Source: Prunus persica
Lineage: Eukaryota; Streptophyta; Magnoliopsida; Rosales; Rosaceae
Direction of reading: 5' to 3'
Length of the DNA stretch: 64,000 nt
Assembly (NCBI RefSeq): GCF_000346465.2
Contig: NC_034009.1
Location: forward strand, 7,759,921 to 7,823,920
Program-made: the position numbers and the translations under genes
Part shown: piece by piece, positions 12,040 through 24,460 of the stretch
How positions within the stretch are numbered: the first letter of the stretch is position 1
Layout: every line of letters starts with the position of its first letter
Notes under the pieces: generated by a model
What the model saw: the letters and a program-made list of their open reading frames with translations, nothing else
Databases searched by the model: none
Told to the model about the DNA's origin: nothing

Positions 12040-12915
12040 GGGTATGTTTGGTACACCGTATTAGACTTTGGATAGGAGTAAATAGTCCATATCAGTTGTT
12101 TGGTGTCAACTTGTATTATTTAATTGCCTAACTATGTTAAACAAATTGAGCTTTTAATACTCTCCTTACCTGACTAACTAATACAACATACACACCCCAA
12201 TTTAGATAATACACGCTTCATTAAAGGCTAGGGAAAAAAACACACTTTCTACGTGAAAAATCATACACTCTTTATCTTCTTCTCCCTAGTGTTCTTCTCT
12301 GCTATTTTTCCATAACTTATATTTGTCATTCTTCTCCAATGTCTCACACTCTCTCTCTCTCTCTCATATACTCTCTCCAATATGCTTCTTCTCTCTTCAT
12401 CTTCTCTTTCTTTATATATTTCCTCTTTTATGTTGTCTAATTATCTCTTCTTACTATTTCTTTTATATTTATTCAATACATTTTATTAAGTTTTTTGTGG
12501 AAATTAGGTTATGAGTTTTTCTTCAAATTTTTTATTAGGCGAAGTGTTTTTCTTCAAATAGGGTTTTGTTTATCTTTTTTTTGTAGTTTTTCTATAAAGT
12601 TGTAGACTTCTACTTGGTATATGTGCTTTGATGCAGTTTAGTTCATGAATAACTTTCCATTTTGCTCTTATCACCTTAGTATGTAATCGCTTTGAATTAT
12701 ACATTATTTGGTATTGTTTTTATTATCATATTTGAGGATGTTGAAATTTTTATGAGATATGAGGAGTTCTCTAGTATGTTAATTATGTTTTCAGTTTGGA
12801 AATGATCCATAAACAAAATAAGTAATATTATGGATAAGTAGTAAGTACTCTTTGGAACAGATTAATTCTATCTTACAGAAATTAGTGAGTATAGTCTGAT
12901 GTACCAAACAAGCCC
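12040..12915. mobile_element. PIF/Harbinger-like non-autonomous element
   Basis: The ends are GGGTATGTTTGGTAC and its imperfect complement GTACCAAACAAGCCC. Both sides are flanked by TTA (12037-12039 and 12916-12918), the TSD of PIF/Harbinger and Tourist elements. The 876-bp interior contains a CT-rich stretch near 12345-12366 and no transposase reading frame. Confidence 0.7.
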
Positions 12916-12918
12916 TTA

Positions 12919-13405
12919 ATCTCTACCTTTTGTTTTTGGGAATTTGGGTTCATGTGGAGAGGTTTTGGGCAATGCATAGAATTAGGGTTGGAGTTTGATA
13001 ATAGAGAGAGAGAGAGAGAGAGGGGATGGGGGTTGGCGGCTATGGAGGGAGGGGAGCAAAATGTTGGGTTAAGAGGGGAGAAGATGGATGCGGGGGTGGT
13101 TGGGTGATGGCTTTAGGGTAGGAAGCGGGAGGGTCGGGAGGGGAAGGGGTGGGAGAAGGTAGTTGTGGGTAGGGAGGCGCTGCTAGGTGGCTATGGGGAG
13201 GGGTTGTAGTAATAGACCAAACTGCCCCTGAATGTAAACAAAAATTAGAATAATTTGAGAGAAATTGGAGATTGTCTTTAGTAATAAAAGAGGTAAAGTA
13301 TGGACCTTAGTGGTAAAAAAGATAAGGTATAAACTTTAATGGTAAAAGTAGTAGACTACATCACCAAAAATGACTTTGTCGATTTAAATACTAATTAATA
13401 ATAGG
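12919..13405. other. Non-coding spacer with a GA tract and G-rich segment
   Basis: A (GA)n run lies at 13003-13022, followed by a G-rich strand to about 13215 with repeated GGG/GGGG runs that could form G-quadruplexes. The stretch 13290-13385 resembles, in inverted orientation, the sequence at 6565-6660 (GTCATTTTTGGT, ACTACTTTTACC), so it is an old repeat fragment. No gene was seen. Confidence 0.5.
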
Positions 13406-13410
13406 GAGCT

Positions 13411-14252
13411 TGTTATAAAACTAGAGGGAGAAAATATAGAGAGAAGTGATATGCTAAAGACAAAGTTTCACCATGTTTATTAAGGGTGGGCATTCAAACT
13501 GGCGAACCGGAAATCCAAACCGAACCGCACCGAACCAAACCGAAAAAAAACCGAGTTGACCAAAAAGTCAAAAACCGGTCAAAAACCGAACCGGACTGGT
13601 TTGGACCGGTTCCAGATCCGGTTTCATGTCTTCAAAAATCGAACCGGGCCGAACCGAACCGGTGAAACTAACAATATATATAATTTCAATATATATTTAT
13701 ATTTAATGCTATATTTTTAATTTCACTAAAAAAAATTTAATATTTATCCAAGTTCAATGTCAAAATATCTCTCTTTTCTCACTTTAATATTTATTTTTTA
13801 TATGAAATTGAATAATTTGTTAATTTTCAAGTAAAAAAATAATATTTCAGTTGAGAATTGTATTCAAAAATAATTTTTATAATCCGGTTCAAAACCGAAC
13901 AGAATCGGAACCGGACCGAAACCGGTTCAAACCGAACCGGACAGTTTTTGAAATTTTTTTATTAAAACCGAACCGAACCAAACCGGATGAATAATATCGG
14001 ATCGGTTCTAATTTGAGGCAAAAACCGGTCCAAACCGAACCGTGCCCACCCCTAATGTTTATTCCCTCTTAAATCTTTGGTAGAACCACCTATTTATAGG
14101 CTTACAAGATAGGAGATTGAATACCATCATTTACAATATACCTATAGGTTACAAGCATTAATTACAAATACTTAGTGCATATGTTACATAAAATCCAACG
14201 GTGGAATATTAAGAGGTATGGTGGTCATCCACCAACTCATGCATTTACAACA
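13411..14252 (-). repeat. 3' LTR of the copia element, split by a hAT MITE
   Basis: The plus strand reads TGTTATAAAACTAG at one end and CATTTACAACA at the other. Removing 13481-14062 (the MITE plus one TSD copy) leaves 260 bp, equal in length to the other LTR. Confidence 0.88.
13481..14054. mobile_element. hAT-type MITE (copy 1), rich in AACCGAACCG motifs
   Basis: The termini TAAGGGTGGGCA and TGCCCACCCCTA are inverted. The 8-bp TSD ATGTTTAT is perfect (13473-13480 and 14055-14062). The other LTR carries the empty site, CCATGTTTATTCCC near 17063. The interior is AT-rich, flanked by repeated CCGAACCG blocks. A second family member lies inverted at 30859-31345. Confidence 0.88.
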
Positions 14253-15969
14253 CTCCCCCTTGGATGTCCACCATACAATGACATAGTTCCCTCATTAAAA
14301 ACCTTGCTTGGAAAACCCAGTGGGACAAAACCAAAGCGAAGGGAAAAAGAGTGAAACTTTCTTCTGAATCATTGATATGGTGTTGGATGAGCTTATATTG
14401 CCTCGTTAAAACCTTGCTAGAAAAAACCCAGTGGGACAAAAACCTAGTCGAAGGGAAAAAGAGTACAACGCGCATATGCCTTGAATGTAGTAGAATTGGG
14501 ATGCTCCCCCTGATTGATATCTCCCCCTGATTAATATCTCTCCTTCTCTGATTTGAGCAATACAAGCAACATTGTCTTCATACATGATCATCTATCACAC
14601 TATTCAACCTGCTTTTCACTTTTCAAATGATTGAAATCTTTAGGAGTATCAACAACTAATTTAATAGTTAGAATATGTTACAACAATATCAAATTTGAAT
14701 TCAAAATACTCAAACTCTTAGTGTTAACTCTTAATTAAGAATATTGTGGTACTTTATATCCTTCAAGAGGTTGCTTCATCTGATATATCTCAAATATTTC
14801 ATGAGCTTTAAAGATTTTCATGTACCATATAGTCTTAATAAATATGCATTTAACACATGCTATAAGTTTCGCGTTAAAGTAACAACTGCACTTATAGAAA
14901 TATGGATGCATTTACGATGAGATGAGATACTAAAACCACATGTCTCTCCCAGGAAACCTTGTGTCATATTAGTGATCTTATTTCACTTCACAAACACCAA
15001 TTCATAACCTTCATACTTAACATTTGTAATTTGGTGTTTGAGTTATAGGTTCAATATCCAACCCTTCTTATTTAGTGATAAATGGAATTGCCTATTTCCA
15101 TTTTTGGCCAATCACTTAACTTGTTGACATTCATGAAACGTGATTTAATATAATCATAGCCCTTTGATGATTGTAGTAGCTACTAATAAACCAAATGTAT
15201 CATCGATTTGTGATCCCACAATTCTCATGTGCATGCGCATGCATAATTTATAAGCATCTCATTACTTTGGGGTACCAATGCCTCTTCAGGGGCTTATGTT
15301 GTCACTTATGGGACAAACATCTCTTTTACAATGAATTATTTAGAATATGTGGATCATAACCTCCTATAGAGCGTTATTTTTTATATGGCTTGAATTTTTC
15401 AAATAATCTCCATTTCTGAGGAGTTAAGTCTTTAGAACCTATATTTCTGACATGCTTCAGGCATGCATTATATATATAGTCACCATGTTAATGGATTGTG
15501 ATACGAGAATATCAATCCATATTAGCATATGTATAACTTATATATGCATTATCTTGATGAGACAAAAGCGGATTGATTCAACACTATTTCACGACGTTCT
15601 TTAGGAATTGTCATTTCTCCCCCTAACGGCGGGAAAATTGTCTCAAAATGTAGGAAAATAAACTCACAGTCGTTATCAAATATGTGACCATTTTAGTAGG
15701 CACATTCAGTAAAACTGGTGAAGTGATCCATAATTAAATGTTGTATAGGCTCACAAATATCCCCTTGAATTATGACTCAAAGTCAATTTTTGACTGAGAT
15801 GATCTTATGACAGCTTTTATTTGCGAGCGTTCTTTGTAATGATATTGTTGGACAAGACAATAATTTGAGTCTTTAAACGATGTCCTTACAAATTTATAAA
15901 AATCTTATGCATCATTGTGGGACATGAATTGCCAAGATAGTCATGTCACAACATAAAAGTTATTCGGTC

Positions 15970-16740
15970 AATGAACTTCTAGTTCATGACATCATAATCT
16001 TCAACTATAATAGTTGTGTAATATTGGGGCCTCAAGAACTTTTGGTTCATAACATCATAAACTTCCTACCCACAAAAGAAAGTAGGAAGTTTCTCCAATA
16101 GACGCCTCTGGCTATCAATATTGGGGCGGTAATACAAAACATTACCATTGTAAAATGAAATTAATTAATAACCTAACATAAATAAAATAAAATATAATAA
16201 AATAAGTAAAGTGGTATAAACAAGGAATAAAATAAATCAATTAAAGATTATGAAATTCCAAGATAATCTAATATTAATGTGGATTCAATATGTAGATAAA
16301 ACTACAAGTTTAAGAATTGGATTTCCAACCAATTCAGGTTCATATAGGCACAAATAAGTAATGAACTTCAAGTTCATATATAGTATTAAGATCCATGAAA
16401 AACTATGAACTTCAGGTTCATATCAATATATATTCGAAACTTCAGGTACGAATACGTAGATCTAAATAAATTGAATTAATAGTTGTGCTTTGAACTTCAT
16501 ACTCAAATCGATGTATATGCACTCGAAACTTCTGGTTCAAGTTCTTGACATATGTAGGCCTCATGGAATTCTGATTTTGATTAATACAAAATCGAGGAGT
16601 TTTATGTCCTTATGTGCTCTTTAAATTCGCGGAACTTCACGCCCTCAATTATTTGGAATCAAAGAACTTCAGGTTCTGATTCAATCAAAAGGACTCTATA
16701 TCCTAATCTAGTTATATGATGAGGATCACGGAACTTCGGG
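15970..16740. repeat. Dispersed near-palindromic GAACTTCAGGTTC repeats inside the copia element
   Basis: About ten variants of GAACTTCAGGTTC occur near 15977, 16035, 16358, 16409, 16439, 16493, 16524, 16630, 16662 and 16727. Several are nearly self-complementary (GAACTTCAAGTTC). They lie in the region that follows the 5' LTR on the minus strand, possibly a leader or gag relic. Confidence 0.6.
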
Positions 16741-16999
16741 CCCCTGATCTTTTGTATAATTCAAACTCATCATAATAATTAAGATCATACTTAAAATTAA
16801 ATAAACAAACAAATAAAAACAAAAACATGGCATTATATTCATGTGTAATAAGAATAAGAATTTTTTTCTTAAACAAGCATGATGAAGTCTGATGGTGAGT
16901 ACAAAGAAACTCTATACCATGTGATGACTCTAGCTCATATAAGAAGAAAGAAAATTCAGAGAAAGAAAACATACCAAGAGCAATGTCGTGCTGATAACG

Positions 17000-17259
17000 T
17001 ATTATAAAACTAGAAGGAGAAAATGTAGAGAGAAGTGATATGCTAAAGACAAAGTTTCACCATGTTTATTCCCTCTTAAATCTTTGGTAGAACCACCTAT
17101 TTATAGGCTTACAAGATAGGAGATTGAATACCATCATTTACAATATACCTATAGGTTACAAGCATTAATTACAAATACTTAGTGCATAGGTTACATAAAA
17201 TTCAACGGTGGAATATTAAAAGGTATGGTGGTCATCCACCAACTCATGCATTTACAACA
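17000..17259 (-). repeat. 5' LTR of the copia element
   Basis: This is an intact 260-bp LTR copy. Its terminal TG has become TA on the inner side (TATTATAAAAC against TGTTATAAAAC in the other copy). It preserves the empty site of the MITE that split its partner. Its outer end faces the PIG-B promoter. Confidence 0.85.
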
Positions 17260-17264
17260 GAGCT

Positions 17265-17653
17265 TTAGTTTTAAAACGACCAATAGAAAATTAAAACCCT
17301 TCCAGTTTAATCGTTCTCGTCTGCGCACACTTCTCGTCCCGATATAGAATACAAGCCACTGCCACAGCCACCGCCGCCGCCACCTTGCGAAGAAGATCAG
17401 TATCGCTGTCATGCCTTGGCAAAGCAACACTCACTGAGTAAGTACCGCCAATACCAACCACTGCCTCAGACGCCAGTAAGTCTCTCTGATTCCTCTTCCA
17501 TTGCTTCTGCTTGCATCCATTTTCAGATTTCATTCAGTTCAGAACACCATTTCTATCTCCATCTATTTGTGTTCAAATTCTGTGTGGTCATAGAAGATCT
17601 TATAATAATTTGAGCTTTTCCGTATCCAAAGAAGATCTTGCAATTGGGCGGCA
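17265..17653 (+). promoter_or_regulatory. Upstream region and probable 5' leader of the PIG-B gene
   Basis: Only 389 bp separate the copia TSD from the start codon. The segment is GC-richer than the flanks near 17300-17480 and contains two good donor-like GTAAGT sites (about 17439 and 17475). A 5'-UTR intron is therefore possible, but no transcript evidence is available. No clear TATA box was seen. Confidence 0.4.
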
Positions 17654-20600
17654 ATGAGGCAAAGGCAGAGTGTTGCTGTTTCATCAGCAGCAGATACAGA
17701 CAGAACCGAAAACCCAATTCCTTCAAAATCAGACCCACAACAAAAGAAAGCGCAAAGCTTTGATTTTCTAGGCTCATCGAAGAAAGTCTTTGCACTCTGC
17801 TTTGCTTTTCGAATAGCGAATGCTCTGTTGGTTCAAACCTATTTCAACCCAGATGAACACTGGCAAGCCCTTGAAGTAGCACACCGCATCACTTTCGGGT
17901 AACCACTAATTTCACAATTTCTCTTTAGAAGGCAAAGAGTAGAGAAAAATCTTGATTTAAAGGTAAATCAAACTAGTTTTGAATTGGGTTTTTGCTTTCA
18001 TGGTTTTCTAAATGGCAGGTTTGGCCATTTGACTTGGGAGTGGGAAAAGGGGATCCGTAGCTATTTGCATCCTTTGCTCTTTGCTTTGCTTTACAAACTG
18101 CTTGCAGTGTTGGGTCTTGATACCCCATGGTTCATGGTAATGGCTTTATATACTCCATGTTTCCCCTGCTAACTGTATGTTTGGCTGACTAGTGGAGATA
18201 AAGCTCATACTTGTTAGTAGTTAATAAATGATCATTGCATAGATGCATTACTTGAAAATTTTACTCATGGGTCCTAAGGATTTTAAACAATGTTGAAACC
18301 AGCATTTCTGGACATTTAGGAGCTTGAATAGAAATTCCGAACTAGTTCATTACGAGTTATAAAATAATTTTACTTCTTTAAAGCATGAAAACTTAAGCTC
18401 CTTAATTATTCTTTTGTAGTATTTATTCAATATTAAGCTATCTTGTGACCGTAGTCTGCCAGTAATAAAATGAGGTATATTGGTGTCTAATGCATGTAAG
18501 TATTGCTAAGGTTGTTTTGAACCATGGGTGAACATAGGTATAGTAGAGTCTAGGGTATTTAGTTATAACCATCAAAATAATCTTACTTTGATTTTGAGCT
18601 TTACATTATTGTCGTAGTTGCTTATAGAAGTTTCTGTGAGCTATTATCTAATGTTGTAATCAAGTGATTCAAAAGACTGAAAAGCTTTTTCATTTGCATT
18701 GGTATTTCTTCTAGAAAGATTTCCCTTGATTTCCATCCGAAAATGACATCTAACTTCTACTGCATGAAGTAATTGTATTTCTCCTCGTGGTTTTTGAACT
18801 TTTTATGGTTTTCTTGTTCTATGTAGGTCAGGGCTCCACGGCTGTTTCAGTCCTTTTTTTCTGCAATTGGTGATTTATACTTGTACAAACTCTCTGTCAT
18901 CCTCTTTGGGCATTGCGTTGCAAAGTGGGCTGTATCCTTTTGTACGAGGGGTTTTTCACTCATTTAATGATAATATTTTATGTCCAACTCTGTGTTTACA
19001 TTGAATAATCACATTCAATTACTATTACTCACAGACGCACTATGGTAAACATCTTTTTGTTTGTGGTAGAGTATGTACTTAACTCAATTGCAGCTCTTTT
19101 CACAATTGACAAATTGGTTTATGTTTTACTGCCTGACTCGTACGTTATCAAATAGTTTGGAGACTGTTCTTACCCTTGTGAGCCTGTACTACTGGCCCTG
19201 TTTGAGGCCTTCTTCCAGCAAACTTCCCTTGGAATCAAGGAAGTGGGGTTTGATTATTGCCGCATTAGCTTGTGCTATTCGACCAACAAGTGCTATCATA
19301 TGGCTGTATGTTGGACTTCTGGAGCTATTTGTGACACGTGATAGACTGAGATTCATTTTTCTGGAGGTTGCTCCTATGGGGTAGGTATTTAGCCAATCTC
19401 CTGAATACCTTCTTTACATCAAGTGCTTAAAATTGTAAGGAACTTTATCATGAATTGTTCGCGCTTCTAAATTATATCGTAAGTGATATCATGGTGGTTT
19501 TTGTCCTGTTTGTTTTACCTTTTATTTCTGTGTAGTGGACTAGTGATTTAAAATTAAACTTGAACAGTGGGTTTTTTAAATTAAGCTTTAATGATAATGT
19601 GGAGTTATAGTTCATGAGTGGCAACATTAGAATTAGAGATACATGCAAAAAGAAAAAAAAGAAAAAAACAGAAAACTCGGTGCCACACTAACAGGTTTTT
19701 ATATGAAGGAGAGGCAGCTGAAAGGTTATTGGTGATTAATGAAATGTGATATGCATATGATAATGGTGATAAAAACAGTATTGATGATGTTTGCTACCCT
19801 GAAACGTCTGGCACATAAATGCAATTCTGGGCTTCTATATTATTTCCACATGAGTTTTAACCTGAATATTAAAAATTTGCAAAATGGTCATGCTTTATTT
19901 TTGTTTGGTAGTTGCCATGTTTTCAGTTAAGCAACATCTAAAAGAATAGCGTAGCCCCACTGCAGAGTGAAAAAAGATCATAATCAATTGTGTACGCCCC
20001 TACATAATCTGCTCAAGCATTCATGTCAATAAGTGTGTATCTTTGCATGGTGGAATTTTTATTATTATTGTTGTATTTACTTTTTGACCTATTGTTTCAG
20101 GGTCCTGGTGCTCGGGCTTACTTTTTTATTGGATCGTTTGATGTACGGCTCATGGGTTTTAGTACCTCTTAATTTTCTAAAGTTCAATTTCCTTTCTGCT
20201 GGTGGAGATTATTATGGGACTCACAAGTGGCACTGGTACTTCACTCAGGGATTTACAGTCATGATATTCTCCTTCTTACCATTTTCTGTAGCTGGCATCA
20301 TGCAGTCCAAACATTGGAAGCTTTCTGGCCTTATTGCATGGGTTTTAGGACTTTACAGTGTGCTAGGCCACAAAGAATTCAGGTACCCTTTCTCTTAGTT
20401 TATTATACAATTGAACATGGTTCTTTGACCTTTCATTCTATTTACAACTAATGCTCCTCTATTTTGGCTTTGAGTAGGTTTGTTCTGCCTGTGCTTCCTA
20501 TAGCTTTGATATTCTCTGGACATTCATTAGCTGCATTAAGAACAACGATTTCTGCAAATGGTAGAGGGAAAGAATCATCAAATATCCATAGAACATGCCC

Positions 20601-21497
20601 TGCAAAAATGCAGGTGGCCATCTTTTTCTTGCTCGCTACCAATATTCCAATGGCCCTGTATATGAGTTTGGTTCATCAGGTACATCAGTTTGCTTTTTTC
20701 CTGGGTAGCTTTTGATTGTTCGTTTCCATTTACTCAACTTTAAATGCTAGACTTTACTTTTGTCTATAATGTTTTCATCTAAGCTTTTATTTTTTACTTT
20801 TGTTTAAGGTTTTATTTATCACTTTCCTTGTTTCTCTTCCTTTCTTTTCCTTGTCAATAATACTTTTCAACATGTTAGACAGAGAGGAACTGAGGATGTT
20901 ACATACTATCTGTCCAAAGAAGTGCTTGATGGAAAAGTGACAAATATACTTTTCCTAATGCCTTGCCACGCCACACCTTACTACGCGACGGTGCACCACA
21001 ACCTTCCAATGAGATTCCTAGACTGCTCACCAAGGTTTGAACCTTAGCAACTTGGATGGAATGATTTTCTTTCCTTGCTGTTTTTCATGCAATTGGTACT
21101 TCATACATTGTTGGAAATTTTTTCAACAGAGAAGAGAAAGGAATCCCAGATGAATCGGACCATTTCATGATAGATCCAGTTGGTTTTGCATCAGAGTTTG
21201 CAAAAAATTGGTCTTTACCCAGTCACATTGTATTATTTGATTCGGAAGAAAAACTGTTGAAGGATTTTCTAATCTCACATTCTTTCAAAGAGGTACATGC
21301 TATTGGCTCATATTACTGTTAAGTTTGGCATCTCAGCCAAAGAAGCAGAAGTTGGATCTTAAATTTCTTCCTGAGCTATTACTGAAACTTATCTATCTGG
21401 CATATGACTACAGATAAAAAGGTTTTTCCATGCTCACTTCAAAGTGGACCGTGATCTTCAAGCGTCAGTTGTTGTGTATGGTTTCACGGGCAAGTGA
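17654..21497 (+). CDS. APTG1: GPI mannosyltransferase 3 (PIG-B / APTG1 type, GT22)
   Basis: The nine exons are 17654-17898, 18019-18136, 18827-18931, 19094-19380, 20101-20382, 20478-20679, 20883-21034, 21130-21292 and 21414-21497. They close in phase to 1638 nt, giving 545 residues, the usual size for PIG-B. The enzyme adds the third mannose to the GPI-anchor core on the ER membrane, using dolichol-phosphate mannose. The GT22 signature is seen at residues 65-71 (NPDEHWQ, with the acidic DE pair), followed by HRITFGFGHLTWEW. Many hydrophobic membrane segments follow, with GDYYGTHKWHWYFTQG in exon 5 and GHKEFRFVLP across the exon 5/6 join; the last two are typical of the family. The Arabidopsis counterpart, ABNORMAL POLLEN TUBE GUIDANCE 1, is needed for pollen-tube guidance. 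The first ATG gives a hydrophilic ~44-residue cytosolic lead. Confidence 0.93.
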
Positions 21498-23293
21498 TTA
21501 TTGTTTATGCAACAAACATTACTCCAGTGCGATGAAACTGGAAAGAATTTATTGACTTTAGGTCTTGACGAATTGAGTGAATCGCCAGAGCTTGGGGTTA
21601 TTGTGGATGTGCGCATCTCAGCAGATTCCAACTTCAGATCATCAATTAGTATGTAACAATTTTTTCCATTCATTAACCCCAGAATTTATTAATTATTTTA
21701 TTTATATTCTTTTCTTTCCTTTTTTGTGTGTGTATTGCGTTAAACTTGGTATGTCAACTTGGATACAGCCTAGATGTTTCATATTGTGATATCCATCGTG
21801 CTAGCCAAAGAGGCAACATGGACACAGGCTGTGCCAGTGAAAACCGATATCAATTTTGACTGACATAGCTATATTGCTTTCTATCTATACATATTCTTTG
21901 AATCACACTTCCTTCCCTTTGTTTTGGCCCAAATAGGTAGAGTGTAGATGATTATAATCATATATGCTAACACTTGAATCAAATTTTAACAGAAGGAAAA
22001 AGTAAAAGAGTTGGGTATGAAATTTTCTCCTAGGTATAGGTAATTGTTTGATACATTTAGTTGCTGCTGGCCAATTCATTTTCCATAACAGTGGAGAAGG
22101 GCCTAAAATGTTGAAATACAGTGTCCCCAGAATGTGTACCGTGAGTAAGCCGAAGTAGTGTAAGAAACAAAAAACATTGCTAAGATCAAAATTACAAGTT
22201 GAGCATTTTTCTTTTTTTCCTTTAGATTTTTGCATAGATGTTTTTGTAGGTGCTCCTTCCTTTTCACTTCCATTTCTGAATAATCATTTGCTTAGGATTC
22301 TTTTTTTCCTTTAGATTTTTGCATAGATGTTTTTGTAGGTACTCCTTCCTTTTCACTTCCATTTCTGAATAATCATTTGCTTAGGAATTCTATAAAGAAT
22401 TCTATAAAGTTAAAAGTGCAGCCTTTTACAGATCAAGAACTATATATTTTTCATCTGAAAAAAAACATCGAGGATAGCAATTATGATATAATGACAGAAT
22501 CGTTACAGATAAAAGACACTGGATATTCAGAACTCCAGCATGTTGAGCTTAAAAAGCTGCAACATTTCCCAAGTGACAAGAACTCATCCATAAAGTCTCC
22601 TTGATCATCACAACTCAAAATGATGCCCTCAAAATTTAGTAATCATGAGTAGGCACTGCTTTGTCAACACAAAAGAAGGTTACAGGATATCAAAGATGGC
22701 TCACTCAACAGCTAGATTTTCAATCTTCAGTGTTGTCAGCCTTTTATACTGATAAAGTCATCAAGTCATAAACAGGGCTCAGTATGACTTGGCTCATCAC
22801 TCATCATTCCTACTTCTTGTAAAATATGTAAACTGCATGTGCTTTGAACTTGCTTAGTTATGCGAGTAATGTTAGGACCGCATTGTAGATCGCATCTCTA
22901 ATAAAGATTGGGCTGCCGGAGATACGATCTAAAAATGCAGTGCAAATAGTTAAATTGTGACCAAATCTTTCATTTTAGACTCAAAAACTACTTGTATGGC
23001 AGTATGCTCACCTTTACGACACCTTTTTCATTTTACACTGTTCTCCTTAGAATGTTCTCTCTCTTGAAATAATTTTGTTCTTTAGAAAAATAGTAAGAAT
23101 AACATAATTCCAACCCATCTTTTTATCTCTTTGTTTTTGGGACGATGTAGGTATTCTCTGGGGATGTATCAGCTTGTTGTTTAGCAGAAATGATGAAGCA
23201 GGAATTGTCAATTGATTTATAATTACACAAGTAGAGGACAAATATGCACATGGGTGCAATGCAACACATTGATTATAGCAATAGCTGGCAAGA
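21498..23293. other. 3' flank of PIG-B and intergenic spacer
   Basis: This region lies between two convergent genes. It holds a two-copy 89-bp tandem duplication at 22208-22385. After that comes a 75-codon forward frame (22377-22604) of unknown nature, with plausible amino-acid composition but no recognised family and no splice partner. No RNA gene was seen. Confidence 0.5.
22208..22385. repeat. Two-copy tandem duplication, 89-bp period
   Basis: TTTAGATTTTTGCATAGATG recurs exactly 89 bp later. The two copies differ at about one base (GTGCTCC against GTACTCC), so the duplication is young. Confidence 0.92.
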
Positions 23294-24410
23294 CTACTTT
23301 TTGTAGAATTGAAGATGATATTTCGTAAATGAAGTAGAAACCATGAGCATATGGTTAATGGTTGTGGCCCATGTCTTGTAACGTTGATAGTCGTCTTCCA
23401 TGTCTAGCTTGAATGTACCCCTACTCGTTGTTAACACGATAAGATAACCCGTGCCATTCTCATCTGCTGCCTCTGAATCTTTATACAGCTCCGCATACAT
23501 GTCCAGTATGATACCTAAGACAACACACACTGATTAGTTGTCCCTTTTCACCGCGTTTGGTGGCTTAGATTGAATTGGACTATGTCATTTAAATTGGACA
23601 AGTGTCATGACCGCTGTTTGGTGAACTTATAATTGTTGATATTTGACTTAATAAATTGGATAACGGTCCGTCCAATTGAGGGGTCCATCCAATATTTTGT
23701 GTTTGACAAATCCCGTCTAGAGGTGTGAGACTCAATTCCGTTTCAGTCTAAAGATGAGCCACCAAATGAGACCTAGACTATAATCCTAATGAAAACATTT
23801 ACTAGTTATTGTGGAAAAATAATGTAGGATTCAATTTTTCTCCAACATTTTTCCTTAAAACTCTCACATGAGATGAGATTCATTACACTACATGAGATGA
23901 CTCATTACATTGGGACCCATGTGACAAAGTTAAGATAAAATATTGGGGGAAAATTTAGCTTTGTAGCATTTGTATGTGCTAGACTTTGTGCAAGTATTAA
24001 TAGGGAGCTGATTTCCCCACTCCTATTTTCTCCACTTATACTCTCTTTTGCTTTTTAATAAATTTTGTTCTTTCTCTTTCCTATTTTATCATTACCCTAC
24101 ATTAATTTCTTTTTTACTTCACTTTTATATTATTTCTTTTTCTTTGTAATTAATTTTCTAACTTACACTCCATTTTCAATATTAAAGGGGAAAAAAAACT
24201 GAATTTCTTACTCGATTAAAGGAAAAAAAAATTAGTGCAAGTTGGAAAATTAAGTATAAAGAAAAAGAACTAATATAAAAGTGAAGTAAAAAGAAATTAA
24301 TGTAGGGTAATGGTAGAATAGGAAAGAGAAGGAACAAAATTGATTAAATAGTAAAAGAGAGTGTAAGTGGAGGAAAGGGGAGTGGGGAAATCATATCCCT
24401 ATTAATAAAT

Positions 24411-24460
<50 letters not shown>

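Larger units (their letters stand above)
13411..17259 (-). mobile_element. Decayed Ty1-copia-type LTR retrotransposon
   Basis: Two 260-bp LTRs (17000-17259, and 13411-14252 once the inserted MITE is removed) differ at about six positions. Perfect GAGCT TSDs flank the element (13406-13410 and 17260-17264). The polarity is leftward. On the minus strand a primer-site-like TTATCAGCACGACATTGCTC follows the right LTR, and the polypurine tract AAGGGGGAG directly precedes the left one. The only coding relic is a frame around 14406-14591 with YEDNVACIAQ, the copia RNase H signature. Gag, protease, integrase and most of reverse transcriptase are gone or unreadable, so it is non-autonomous. It ends 394 bp before the start codon of the PIG-B gene. 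Confidence 0.85.

Noticed and set aside
22377..22604. 75-codon plus-strand frame with plausible amino-acid composition
   Set aside because: No recognisable family, no splice context, and it starts within a tandem duplication. It is mentioned in the spacer entry but not called as a gene.
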